A stretch of DNA of 25,695 nucleotides from JBBQKP01 sp038326995 (lineage in GTDB: Bacteria; Planctomycetota; Phycisphaerae; Tepidisphaerales; Tepidisphaeraceae). Below, one piece after another: positions 7,790-16,034 of this stretch. Under the pieces are notes generated by a model. That model was not told the DNA's origin. It searched no databases and saw nothing but the letters and a program-made list of their open reading frames with translations. A program made the translations under genes and the position numbers. Numbering within the stretch: position 1 is the stretch's first letter; every line of letters begins with the position of its first letter. The stretch covers positions 1-25,695 of the forward strand of contig JBBQKP010000026.1 in assembly GCA_038326995.1 (NCBI GenBank), given 5' to 3'.

Positions 7790-8722
7790 ATGGTCACACC
7801 AAATTCAGTCACACGTACAATTTCAGAAACCACACTCGATCAGTACGACCTCGAAACAATGGACAGTGAGTCGCCTGCGACAAAGCCCCGCGACCTTCAA
7901 AGTGGAAGTTCAGCAAAGCAATCGACGGTTAGAAATGTGGGAAGCAACGAGCGTAATATTTCGCTTGCCGCGGGTGCCCTGCTGCTTCTGACTGGTCTGC
8001 CCAAGCTGATGCGTGGCCGAGGCATTCTGCAAACGGCGGCGGGCGCTGGGCTGGTCTATCGCGGTATGACGGGAAACTGCCCGCTCTATCAACATCTGGG
8101 CCTGAGCACCCGAGACGCCCAGCACGATCGACAGAGTTCTGGCAAGCGGGCGAGCGGGTCATCCAAGGGCGTGTATCCGGATGGAAACGAACGCGACACA
8201 CCTTCGTCAAAGCCCAGTGCCGCCCCTTCGGAATACAACCTACGCGGCATTCACGTCGAACAGTCCGTCACCATCAGCAAACCCGCCAGCGACTGTTACG
8301 CCTTCTGGCGCGAGCTCGGCCTTTTGCCGCAATTCATGCACCACTTGAAGTCCGTTGTAGAAACCGACCAGACGCATTCGCACTGGGTCGCCAGCGCACC
8401 TCTGGGCTTCAGTGTCGAGTGGGATGCGGAGATCATCAACGACGAGAAGGATCGTTTGATCGCGTGGCGCAGTGTCGGCAACGCGGGAGTCGACAACAGC
8501 GGTTCAGTTCGATTCATTGACGTCCCGGGGCGAGAAGACAGTACGGAAGTTCGCGTCGTGCTGGACTATATCCCGCCTGCGGGGAAGCTCGGAAGCATTG
8601 TCGCCTCACTCTTCGGCGAAGAGCCGAATCAGACCGTCAAAGCAGACCTCAAACGATTTCAGCAGCTCATGGAGACCGGCGAAGTCGCGACCAACGGCGA
8701 CGGCAAGCCACGCGCAAAGTAA
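7790..8722 (+). CDS. DUF2892 membrane segment fused to SRPBCC (cyclase/dehydrase) domain
   Basis: The protein has 310 residues. After a polar start (about 1-55) comes a DUF2892/YgaP-like hydrophobic hairpin (NISLAAGALLLLTGLPKL ... AAGAGLVYRGMTGNCPLYQH, about 58-110). A low-complexity linker rich in Ser, Lys and Pro follows (about 112-148). A C-terminal SRPBCC domain (about 150-295) shows GIHVEQSVTISKPASDCYAF, FWRELGLLPQFMHHLKSV, WDAEIINDEKDRLIAWRSVG and a closing helix FGEEPNQTVKADLKRFQQLM. This fusion is a known type, often in stress gene clusters beside alcohol dehydrogenases. SRPBCC folds bind small hydrophobic ligands; the ligand here is unknown. The frame is open from 7592, but ATG 7790 is preceded by CGGAG at a good distance. 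The next gene follows after about 66 bases on the same strand. Confidence 0.85.
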   Translation: MVTPNSVTRTISETTLDQYDLETMDSESPATKPRDLQSGSSAKQSTVRNVGSNERNISLAAGALLLLTGLPKLMRGRGILQTAAGAGLVYRGMTGNCPLYQHLGLSTRDAQHDRQSSGKRASGSSKGVYPDGNERDTPSSKPSAAPSEYNLRGIHVEQSVTISKPASDCYAFWRELGLLPQFMHHLKSVVETDQTHSHWVASAPLGFSVEWDAEIINDEKDRLIAWRSVGNAGVDNSGSVRFIDVPGREDSTEVRVVLDYIPPAGKLGSIVASLFGEEPNQTVKADLKRFQQLMETGEVATNGDGKPRAK

Positions 8723-8788
8723 CTCGATCTCGTGTTGTAAAAAAACATTTTGCCGCCTCGCCAAATCTCCTTTTCTAGAAAGCTGAAA

Positions 8789-9961
8789 ATGAAAGCTCTT
8801 ACGTGGCACTCAAAATTCGATGTACGTGTGTCCAACGTTGACATGCCGAAAATTCTCAATCCGCGTGATGCAATTCTAAAGGTCACCAGCACCGCGATCT
8901 GCGGGTCGGACCTGCATTTATATGACGGTTACATCCCGACCATGAAGTCCGGAGATATTCTGGGGCACGAATTCATGGGCGAGATCGTCGAACTTGGCGC
9001 GGGAGTTGACAAGTCAAAACTCGCCGTCGGCGACCGCGTTGTGATTCCGTTCAACGTCGCGTGCGGAAGTTGTTTTTTCTGCAAAAAACAATTGACCAGT
9101 TGCTGTGACAACACCAACCCTAATGCAGCAATTCCCAGAGCCGCGTACGGCTCAAGCCCCGCAGGGATGTTCGGCTACTCGCATATGTTCGGCGGCTATG
9201 CAGGTGGTCAGGCCGAGTACGTCCGCGTTCCGCTCGCGGATTTCGGCGCGTTTAAAGTGCCGGAAGATCTGACCGACGATCAGGTTTTGTTTCTCACCGA
9301 CATCTTCCCGACGGGTTATATGGCAGCAGCTAACGCCGAGATCGAAAAAGGAGACACCGTGGCGGTCTGGGGCGCGGGGCCAGTCGGGCAGTTCGCGCTG
9401 CGCAGTGCTTTGCTACTCGGCGCAGAAAGAGTCGTATCGATCGACGATGTGCCCGGGCGACTTGAAATGTCCCGCGCGGCCGGTGCCACAACGATCGACA
9501 TATCCAAGGAGACTGTTTCGGACAAGCTCATGGAACTGACCGGCGGGCGCGGGCCCGACAGGTGCATCGACGCCGTCGGGCTCGAAGCCCACGGCATGTC
9601 CATCGATGCCGCAATTGACAGAATCAAGGTCGCGACGTTTTTGGCAACCGACCGCGCACATGCTCTGCGAGAAGCCATTCAGTGCTGTCGAAAGGGAGGC
9701 ACCGTCAGCGTGCCGGGCGTATACGGCGGCGTCATCGATAAGTTCCCATTCGGTGCGGCGTTCGGCAAAGGCCTCACGCTCAAGATGGGCCAGACTCACG
9801 TCCACCGTTACTTGCCCGAATTACTGAAGCACATCCAGGCCGGCCGTTTAGATCCGACCTTCGTCATCACGCACCGCATGCCGCTGAGTGATGCGCCCAA
9901 CGCGTATAAAATGTTCAGCGAGAATAAGAGTCAGGTCATCAAAGTCGTATTGAAACCGTAA
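8789..9961 (+). CDS. Zinc-dependent alcohol dehydrogenase, formaldehyde-dehydrogenase-like
   Basis: This 390-residue medium-chain dehydrogenase oxidises an alcohol or aldehyde adduct with NAD(P). Catalytic zinc residues are Cys38 (AICGSDLHLYDGY) and His60-Glu61 (LGHEFMGE). The structural zinc loop is Cys92, Cys95, Cys98 and Cys105/106 (CGSCFFCKKQLTSCCD). The Rossmann fold shows VWGAGPVGQFAL near 199-210. The long insert with DRCIDAVGLEAHG and IDAAIDRIK is typical of the FdhA-like branch that includes glutathione-independent formaldehyde dehydrogenases. The start is MKALTWHSKF at 8789; the frame continues upstream but that part has no family similarity. It is the last gene of the plus-strand stress-type cluster. 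The substrate is not determinable from sequence. Confidence 0.92.
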   Translation: MKALTWHSKFDVRVSNVDMPKILNPRDAILKVTSTAICGSDLHLYDGYIPTMKSGDILGHEFMGEIVELGAGVDKSKLAVGDRVVIPFNVACGSCFFCKKQLTSCCDNTNPNAAIPRAAYGSSPAGMFGYSHMFGGYAGGQAEYVRVPLADFGAFKVPEDLTDDQVLFLTDIFPTGYMAAANAEIEKGDTVAVWGAGPVGQFALRSALLLGAERVVSIDDVPGRLEMSRAAGATTIDISKETVSDKLMELTGGRGPDRCIDAVGLEAHGMSIDAAIDRIKVATFLATDRAHALREAIQCCRKGGTVSVPGVYGGVIDKFPFGAAFGKGLTLKMGQTHVHRYLPELLKHIQAGRLDPTFVITHRMPLSDAPNAYKMFSENKSQVIKVVLKP

Positions 9962-10069
9962 AACTTTATCTCAAACAGGAGCCTTCCTACCGAGGCAAGA
10001 TGTTTTGTACCGAAGTAGAAGTGAGCCTTCATTAGCTCAAGTTGACATGACCTCACGATCCAGGCGCGC

Positions 10070-10830
10070 TGGCAAGCCGGGTGGGTTCGCCACGGATGAT
10101 CGGGTTTGGACACGCTGCTGCGATTGTTCACGTTCGCCTTCGCTTGCTTTCGCGCTGATTCCACGAACGACCAGCTCAGACGTTGGCCCTGACCTCTCAG
10201 CAGCAGATTGCCGTCTTTTAGCTCGCGCACTTCCACCCACTTGCCCGACAGGCTCAGCGCCTCCAGGCTTCTGGGAATCTCCAGAAAGCGGTTCTTCCAA
10301 CGCACGCACCAGTCCTGGACCATAATACGAGCTTCGGCCTTGCACAGTATCTTCTTAACTTTCTGACCCTGCTTTGGCTGTCGGTGCAAATTGCTCGCGT
10401 TCCTCACCTTCAACACGTACTTGCGATTGATGTTCGGCAAAAACACCGACTTCAGCTAAACATTCGCATGCGTCATTGTCTTGATCTGTCGCAAGCAAAC
10501 TTCCTTCACAAAGCGGTCTTGAAACAGCTCATTTCGATGCTCCACCCGGCCTTTGGCCTGACGACTTCGCACCATCTTCAGTCTCAAACACAATTCCTCC
10601 ATCGCCCGGCCGACCTGCGTCGCGACCCCGCCTTCGCCGCGATATATGCCGTGCTTGTCGACATTTATTAACGCAGAATGCCGTGAGATTTGCACCACAG
10701 CGTGAACGCGTCGAACGCCGCATCTCGGAAGTACGCCGCCCAGCCTCGTACGAACCAATACAAATTGCCGATGATTTGGCCAAAATCCTGTAAGGTCCGT
10801 CGTGTTCTGTGGATCATTCGTATGGCGTTC
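10070..10830 (-). mobile_element. Degraded ISNCY-like (DDE) transposase remnant
   Basis: On the minus strand the C-terminal half of an ISNCY-type transposase can be pieced together. AAFDAFTLWCKSHGI is in one frame; after a frameshift near 10680 comes VDKHGIYRGEGG ... VGRAMEELCLRLKMVRSRQA, then KGRVEHRNELFQDRFVKEV and MTHANV. An in-frame TAG follows at 10458-10456, then LKSVFLPNINRKYVL, MVQDWCVRWKNRFLEI, RELKDGNLLLRGQGQRLSW and the terminal KPDHPWR. The SPQAKGRVERxNxxxQDRLVKE signature and the KPxxxHPWR ending are family features. At least one frameshift and one stop, and no recognisable N-terminal helix-turn-helix, show it is dead. I could not find its terminal inverted repeats, so the element's ends are unknown. 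Confidence 0.75.
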
Positions 10831-11132
10831 AGAGCGAGCGATTAAAGGTCCCAAGCGTGCTGCGGGCCCTACGTGATTTTGATGAACCAAGTCGACGAAA
10901 ATTAATGGTAGCGCCCCAACAAATTGCAATGTGGCATGTTGCAACCCAACTTTGGCCGGTCCGGCAGGACATTTCTGTTCTTGCACTCGAAAAGAAAATG
11001 CGGTGTCGCGTGCGGACGAGCCGGGGCCGACTCTCGATTCTGAACCGTTCGCGATAATTCGAAATGCCCGCTTACTTCTTGCTCTGCTCTTTTAAATACC
11101 AATTGAAGTTGGTTTAATTTTTGCCATTGCAA
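10831..11132. other. Stretch with no recognised gene upstream of the transposase remnant
   Basis: This is about 300 bases between the recognisable transposase part and the stop of the epimerase. It may contain the decayed N-terminal part of the insertion sequence, but no motif can be recognised on either strand. Confidence 0.4.
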
Positions 11133-11957
11133 TTACAACGTTCGCAGCGTCTGAATCGCAAGACCTACGTCGCCGATGCGGTCGTCGCCCGCTTCTCGTT
11201 CGATGACGAGCGGCCCGGAATAGCCGACGGTCTTTAGCGTCGAAAGAAACGCGGCGTGCGGCACCTGACCGTCGCCGAATGGGACTTCCTCGCCCCAGTC
11301 GATTCCGGGCCTGGCCGATCGGACGGCGTCCTTGATGTGCACGTGCCTGATGTGCCGACCCAAAGTCGTGATGGCTTCGATCGGGTCGCCGCTGCCGTAC
11401 AGCAGCATGTTCGCGGGATCAAAATTCACGCCGAACGTTTTGCAACGCAGGTCATGAAGAAACTGCAGCAATTCGTTGGCCGGTTCCTGGCCCGTCTCCA
11501 TAAGCAGCTCGATGCCCAGGTCCGCCAGGGGTTTGCTCAACTCGGTGATGCGACTGATGATCGAGTCGTAGTTGGGATCGTTGGGTCTGGGTACGAAACC
11601 GACGTGGGTCGAGAGCATTTTGATGCCCAGTTCGACTGCAAAATCAGCCGCCTTGAGGGTGAGCTGCTTTCGCGATTCCCACAGTTCGTCGGGGACATAT
11701 CCGCCGGTCTGTTTGATTTTTTCGATCGTCGCGTAGTTTTCGCCCTCGAACCCCACCATCCCGGCCGTGAGGGTGACGCCCTCTGCGAGCCGCTTGATTT
11801 CCTCAATGCCTTCCTCGCCCCGATTGCAGATCTCGCCCAATGCGAGCTGGCAATGTGAGAGCTTGAGCTGGTCCTGAATCACAGCAAATAGCGACGCCAT
11901 GTCAGTTTGCTTGAGCGACCAACTACACACGCCGATGTCATACTCGCCGATCTTCAT
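11133..11957 (-). CDS. Sugar phosphate isomerase/epimerase (xylose-isomerase-like TIM barrel)
   Basis: This 274-residue single-domain protein belongs to the AP-endonuclease-2/xylose-isomerase-like TIM barrels, which mostly isomerise or epimerise sugars or inositols with a divalent metal. It starts MKIGEYDIGVCSWSLKQTDM. The metal ligands are probably Glu in LLMETGQEPAN, Asp/Asn in GVNFDPANML, His in HIRHVHIKDA and Glu in LVIEREAGDD. An ATG three codons upstream (11966) is only one base from the GGAG ribosome binding site; the ATG at 11957 is ten bases from it and is preferred. It lies 48 bases downstream of the glycosyltransferase on the same strand, so the two are probably co-transcribed. The substrate is not known. 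Confidence 0.88.
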   Translation of the reverse strand: MKIGEYDIGVCSWSLKQTDMASLFAVIQDQLKLSHCQLALGEICNRGEEGIEEIKRLAEGVTLTAGMVGFEGENYATIEKIKQTGGYVPDELWESRKQLTLKAADFAVELGIKMLSTHVGFVPRPNDPNYDSIISRITELSKPLADLGIELLMETGQEPANELLQFLHDLRCKTFGVNFDPANMLLYGSGDPIEAITTLGRHIRHVHIKDAVRSARPGIDWGEEVPFGDGQVPHAAFLSTLKTVGYSGPLVIEREAGDDRIGDVGLAIQTLRTL

Positions 11958-12005
11958 CTGAATCATTCTCCAAGGAGTTTGTCTGGACCCTTCATTCGAT
12001 GCAGT

Positions 12006-12776
12006 TTACTGGATTTCCTGTGCTTCGCTTCGAATGTAACGCATCTTCATCCATCGCACGCCCAGCAGGTCGATAAATGCCCTGAAAGCACGGTTCCGGA
12101 AGCCGTACTTCGCGGTTCCGGCGAATCGCGGCGAGTGCTTGACGGGCACTTCGACGCAGGTAAATCCTCGCATCTTCACCAGCGCGGGGAAAAACCGGTG
12201 CGAACCGTTGAACAGCTTCATGTCTTTGATTGCGTGTGCTTTATACAGCTTCAGGCTGCTGGCGGAATCGTTAATGTCATCCTGGCTGATCCAGTTACGA
12301 ATTCGATTCGCCTGCCGCGACTGCCACTTGCGAAATCCCGTGTCCTGGCGGTCTTTACGCCAGCCGCTGACCATGTCCACGCCGTCTTTTTCCAGGACGG
12401 GAAGCAGCCTGGGGATTTCTTCAGGATCATTCTGCAGGTCCGCGTCGATGGTGGAAATGACCTGCCCACGTGCGGCACGAAAACCCGCCTCAAACGCCGA
12501 ACTCTGCCCGCTGTTTTTCAGCATCCGCACCACACGCAGCCACGGCATCGACTTCTTCGCCTCGCTCAGCATCGCGGGTGTGTTGTCCGTCGAACCATCA
12601 TCCACGATGATCACTTCGAACGGCCTGCCGATCGTGTGCATGGACGCGCCGACACGCTCGAGCAGCGTGGGGATGTTCTCCTCTTCGTTGTAAGCGGGGA
12701 TCACCAGCGAGAGATAAGGCTCTTGTGTCACGCGGGGGAAGTTGTAGCCGAGCAGGTCGAATCGGCCAAGGCGCAT
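12006..12776 (-). CDS. Family 2 glycosyltransferase, dolichol-phosphate-mannose-synthase-like
   Basis: The protein has 256 residues with a GT2 (GT-A) fold. LSLVIPAYNEEENIPTLLER begins the nucleotide-binding domain near residue 22. VIIVDDGSTDNTPAML and STIDADLQNDPEEIPRLLP hold the DDGS and DAD acidic motifs that bind the metal and nucleotide sugar. Later come SGWRKDRQDTGFRKWQSR and PVKHSPRFAGTAKYGF, typical of the DPM1/polyprenyl-phosphate branch. No C-terminal membrane segments are present, so it resembles the soluble catalytic type acting at the inner face of the membrane. Its sugar and acceptor are unknown. It precedes the epimerase by 48 bases and diverges from the prepilin-like gene. The start may be a few codons further in: residues 1-20 lack family similarity. 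Confidence 0.9.
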   Translation of the reverse strand: MRLGRFDLLGYNFPRVTQEPYLSLVIPAYNEEENIPTLLERVGASMHTIGRPFEVIIVDDGSTDNTPAMLSEAKKSMPWLRVVRMLKNSGQSSAFEAGFRAARGQVISTIDADLQNDPEEIPRLLPVLEKDGVDMVSGWRKDRQDTGFRKWQSRQANRIRNWISQDDINDSASSLKLYKAHAIKDMKLFNGSHRFFPALVKMRGFTCVEVPVKHSPRFAGTAKYGFRNRAFRAFIDLLGVRWMKMRYIRSEAQEIQ

Positions 12777-13011
12777 GATCGGCGTGTAAAAACACTTGGG
12801 CCGTTTGAAGAACCCATTTCATCGATTTCTCGTGATCGTCAAACGCCAGTTTCTTGCTTCCGGCTCATCCGATCTGCATTTCAAAACACTCAGATCAAAG
12901 TGTCCTGTCCCAGGAGTCGAAGGAAAAAACGCCGAAAAGTACGACATCAGGGTAAACCCGACTATTTATTACTTGCAATCTAGTTGCATATGGTCTATTG
13001 TGTCGTTTGAA

Positions 13012-13848
13012 ATGTCACCCGATCAATTTCCTCGCCGCTCTCTCATCAGCCATCCCCTGATGAGGCGACTGCCCCTCACAGGCTTCACACTCGTCGAACT
13101 GCTGGTGGTCATCGGCATCATCGGCGTGTTGATCGCAATTCTCCTGCCCACGCTCTCTCGCGCCAGGCAGGACGCATCCCGCGTCAGATGCCTGAGCAAT
13201 GTTCGCCAGTTGCAACTCGCGCAGATGGCGTACGCGTCGGAGAATAAAGGATTCCTCGTGCAGGCCGGGCTCGCAGAAGGCGGCGCCAGCGCCGACAGCC
13301 AGGCGAGCTGGTTCATGGTCTTGTCGCGATACGCCTCCACAGCACTGCTGGCACGGTGTCCGACGGACGACAGTCCGCATTGGTCACCCGGGCAGACTAT
13401 CGGCGTTGTGGAAGTCGTCAACGGCGCATCGCAACTCGTGCAGCGCAACCGCGTCAGCAGCTACGGCCTGAATAACTTTCTCGACCGTTTCCTTTGCCCG
13501 TGGGGGCCGGGGCAGGATGTGAACGCCGTCCCGCCGGGCGGGCTTTACGTGAAGATCACTCAGGTAAAAAAATCGTCAGAAGTGATTCAGTTCATGGAGA
13601 TGGCGCGGCAAGGAAAGTTCGCCGTCGCCGACCATCCGCATGTCGAGAACTGGGCGACCTCGCCCGCTTGGGGCGCGGCCAGTCTTTCGATGGCGATCAA
13701 CGCGCATGGTGGTCCGAATCGTGGCGCACCCGGCCCCGGCTCGATCGCTTGCTACGGCTTCCTCGACGGCCATGCCGAATCGTTGCCATTCACCAACGTC
13801 TTCACCAACTTCGAGAAGAATAACTTCGACCCCGCCGCCGCACATTAG
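13012..13848 (+). CDS. Prepilin-type N-terminal methylation domain protein (type II pseudopilin-like, planctomycete H-X9-DG type)
   Basis: The protein has 278 residues. A basic leader ends in the prepilin signal LTGFTLVELLVVIGIIGVLI, cut after Gly by a prepilin peptidase, and the hydrophobic helix anchors the protein before assembly. ARCLSNVRQLQLAQMAYASE follows the helix, as usual in these proteins (here VRCLSNVRQLQLAQMAY). The C-terminal region has SMAINAHGG and CYGFLDGHAESLPF, corresponding to the HGG...FxDGHae element of the planctomycete DUF1559/H-X9-DG group. These proteins are very numerous in planctomycetes and their roles are mostly unknown. The start could be ATG 13012 or 13060 (MRRLPLTGFTL); neither has a clear ribosome binding site, and the shorter leader is equally plausible. 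Two PEP-CTERM genes follow on the same strand. Confidence 0.88.
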   Translation: MSPDQFPRRSLISHPLMRRLPLTGFTLVELLVVIGIIGVLIAILLPTLSRARQDASRVRCLSNVRQLQLAQMAYASENKGFLVQAGLAEGGASADSQASWFMVLSRYASTALLARCPTDDSPHWSPGQTIGVVEVVNGASQLVQRNRVSSYGLNNFLDRFLCPWGPGQDVNAVPPGGLYVKITQVKKSSEVIQFMEMARQGKFAVADHPHVENWATSPAWGAASLSMAINAHGGPNRGAPGPGSIACYGFLDGHAESLPFTNVFTNFEKNNFDPAAAH

Positions 13849-13905
13849 GCACGTCCAATTTCGCGTCATCAAAGTGCGTACCTTAGAAGACACCAGGTAT
13901 TAGTC

Positions 13906-14940
13906 ATGTCAAAGCCAATTGTCGCGATCTCACTCTTCACCGCCGCAATCGTCATTGCCTGCGCCCCCGTCGCCAATGCGCAGGCCTACGCAATCGGCTC
14001 TGACGCCAGGCCAAGAGTTCAGGCCGTTCCAACGGGTCAAAAGATTTTCACCGATGGCTTCAGCGACTCATCCGGCACCGTCATCGAGCGCGCACGTCAC
14101 TTCGGCTACGAATTGGGCCAGACGCCCGGCAACCCGTTCTTCACCGCCGACCCCGGCTTCAACGCCGTCGCCGGTAGCGGCCTGCCTACCGGTCAGCAAC
14201 TCCGATTCGACGTCGCCTATCACCTCAGGCGCTGGAACGGCGCAACAGGCCCTGTCTCGTTCCAGCCCGCAACGGATAGCTCACTGCGGCTGAGCTTTGG
14301 CGCTTCCAATGTTTCCATCACCGGCTCCTCGACCGTCGCACCCGGCTTCACCATTGGCTCAATAGGCTCGGCCGGGTCGATCCACCGCCACCTCAACGCC
14401 ACGCTGCTCAATCCAGACGGTAGCGCACCACTGCCCGGCCTGTACTTCTCGGCCATCCGCTTATCCACCACCGGCGGAAACATCCAGCGAAGCGATGCGC
14501 TCTACATCGCCTACAACACCGGCCTGAGCCAGACAGACTTCAACCGCGGAATGGCGTACCTCGCCTCGCCCCGGCCCGGAGATGCGAACTTCGACAACGA
14601 AGTCGACTTCGCCGACCTCGTCCTTCTCGCGAGGAACTTCAACCTCGGCCCGGACCTCAGCATCTTCGACGGCGACTTCGATGGTGACGGAACCGTCGCC
14701 TTTCCCGACCTCGTCCTGCTCGCCCGCAACTTCAACACCCCCGCGACCTTGTTGGGCGACGGCGGAGTCGCGGCCGGAGTAGCCAGTGGACTAGCTGGCG
14801 GCAATGGCTCGAACTTCGTCAGCGAACTCTCACGCGCCGCGGCAGTCGCAACCGTCCCCGAACCCACGTTGATGGGACTGATCGCTGCATCGGGTCTTGT
14901 CATGCTTCGCCGCAACCGCAACGTGTCGCCTTCCCACTAA
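13906..14940 (+). CDS. Secreted PEP-CTERM protein with dockerin-like calcium repeats
   Basis: The protein has 344 residues. It has a signal peptide (MSKPIVAISLFTAAIVIACA...ANAQ). A domain of unknown function (about 45-215) carries HFGYELGQTPGNPFFTADPG, then GSGLPTGQQLRFDV and RRWNGATGPVSF. Two copies of a dockerin type I-like loop follow: GDANFDNEVDFADLVLLARN (about 225) and GDFDGDGTVAFPDLVLLARN (about 256). The tail is a PEP-CTERM signal (VPEPTLMGLIAASGLVMLRR, about 317). It should be exported and processed by an exosortase. The dockerin-like pair may bind calcium or a cohesin partner. Apart from the dockerin insert it is homologous to the next gene. Function unknown. Confidence 0.88.
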   Translation: MSKPIVAISLFTAAIVIACAPVANAQAYAIGSDARPRVQAVPTGQKIFTDGFSDSSGTVIERARHFGYELGQTPGNPFFTADPGFNAVAGSGLPTGQQLRFDVAYHLRRWNGATGPVSFQPATDSSLRLSFGASNVSITGSSTVAPGFTIGSIGSAGSIHRHLNATLLNPDGSAPLPGLYFSAIRLSTTGGNIQRSDALYIAYNTGLSQTDFNRGMAYLASPRPGDANFDNEVDFADLVLLARNFNLGPDLSIFDGDFDGDGTVAFPDLVLLARNFNTPATLLGDGGVAAGVASGLAGGNGSNFVSELSRAAAVATVPEPTLMGLIAASGLVMLRRNRNVSPSH

Positions 14941-15037
14941 CCCACCTCTCATACGGATCTCAGAAAAATTCTCGCGCCCAAAAATTTGGAGCGCGCCGAG
15001 ACTTACTGAATTCACATTCCTCTAACCGAGACTGAAA

Positions 15038-15850
15038 ATGCAAACCGTCCGAAACACACTCATCGTCGCCGCGCTATCTGTGGCAAGTACCTCATCCATC
15101 ACCCTGGCGGGAGGGCCAGATTTTGATCTCTCCCCGTTCGTCGGACCGGGCAGCCAAATCGCCATCAACGCCTTTCAAGATGACCTGCAACTGGAGGTCG
15201 ATAACGTCCGCGTATTCGCCTATGAGTTCGGCGAAGAGATAGGCCAGCCGTTCTTTCTGCCCGATCCCGGCTTTCACCCCTTGCCCGGCAGCGGGTTCGC
15301 CTCAGGTAGCCTCGTCGGCTTCGAATTGACCGCGCCGCTGTCGTTCTGGAACGGCGTCGGTTCGGCCTCATTCGGTGCCCTTCCCAACCTCGAATCCATC
15401 AGCCTGGGCTTCGGCGCGAACGTCGTCGTCAGCGGCGGCGCGAGTGTCCCTACCCCGGCCGGTTACGCGTTCGGCCTCATCGACCTCGACGGCGAGTTCG
15501 ATGACCACCTGGAAACCTTCCTGCTTGGCGCGGGTGGAACAACCAGTGCACCGGGAACACCAACTGCCGGCATTTACCTTCTTTCCCTTCGCGTCACCTC
15601 AAGCACGCCGGGCGTGTTGGCGAGTGATACCGCGTATCTGTTGTTTGCAAACCCGAGCTTCGACGGGCAGTTCGAGGAGCAACTCGATCAGGCCAGGCTG
15701 TTCGTTCGCGACACCTTCGCCCCTGGTACGAACCTGGCGGTCGTTCCCGAACCGGCAGCGCTGTCTGGTCTGATCGTCCTGGCTGGTTTCGCCGCGAGTC
15801 GATCGGCACTTCGTAGGCGTGTAGGAAGGCATGTCGGGAGTCGTATATAG
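15038..15850 (+). CDS. Secreted PEP-CTERM protein, paralogue of the preceding gene without dockerin repeats
   Basis: The protein has 270 residues. It has a signal peptide (MQTVRNTLIVAALSVAS...TLAGG). The body contains VFAYEFGEEIGQPFFLPDPG, GSGFASGSLVGFEL, LSFWNGVGSASF, ISLGFGANVVVSGG and GIYLLSLRVTSS. This matches the neighbour's HFGYELGQ...PFFTADPG, LRRWNG..PVSF, LSFGASNVSITGS and GLYFSAIRLST in the same order, so the two share a domain. The end is VPEPAALSGLIVLAGFAASR followed by an Arg-rich tail, a PEP-CTERM signal. It is a secreted or surface protein of unknown role. The spacer between the two genes (14941-15037) has only an imperfect hairpin and no T-run, so co-transcription is possible. 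A strong terminator follows this gene. Confidence 0.88.
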   Translation: MQTVRNTLIVAALSVASTSSITLAGGPDFDLSPFVGPGSQIAINAFQDDLQLEVDNVRVFAYEFGEEIGQPFFLPDPGFHPLPGSGFASGSLVGFELTAPLSFWNGVGSASFGALPNLESISLGFGANVVVSGGASVPTPAGYAFGLIDLDGEFDDHLETFLLGAGGTTSAPGTPTAGIYLLSLRVTSSTPGVLASDTAYLLFANPSFDGQFEEQLDQARLFVRDTFAPGTNLAVVPEPAALSGLIVLAGFAASRSALRRRVGRHVGSRI

Positions 15851-15944
15851 GTTCGGATAAGAGCTCAGGCGGTTCGTGCAAATTCTATTCAAAAGCACCC
15901 TGCCCGATTGCAAAGCCGAGTGAATCGCGATATCACTAAACCTG

Positions 15945-15981
15945 ACCGCCTGCGGCCCACGCCGCAGGCGGTTTCCGCTTT
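15945..15981 (+). terminator. Rho-independent terminator after the PEP-CTERM pair
   Basis: ACCGCCTGCGG (15945-15955) and CCGCAGGCGGT (15962-15972) are a perfect 11-base inverted repeat around CCCACG, followed by TTTCCGCTTTT. It separates the secretion cluster from greA. Confidence 0.85.
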
Positions 15982-16034
15982 TGAATCACGGGTGTCAATC
16001 GCCCGGATTAAATTGCGATAGAGGAGTCTTCGAT

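Noticed and set aside
10680..10800. Resemblance to a group II intron maturase (FVRGWAAYFRD, minus strand)
   Set aside because: The likeness is short, no reverse transcriptase motif or intron domain V/VI is seen, and the following residues (AFTLWCKSHGI then VDKHGIYRG) fit the transposase better.
11907..12983. Plus-strand open frame of 358 codons over the GT2 glycosyltransferase
   Set aside because: It is antisense to a clear GT2 gene with DDGSTDNT and DADLQNDP motifs. The plus-strand product has no recognisable domain.
14941..15037. Terminator between the two PEP-CTERM genes
   Set aside because: CTCGCGCCC...GGAGCGCGCCGAG can fold only with bulges and has no T-run, so it is too weak to annotate.
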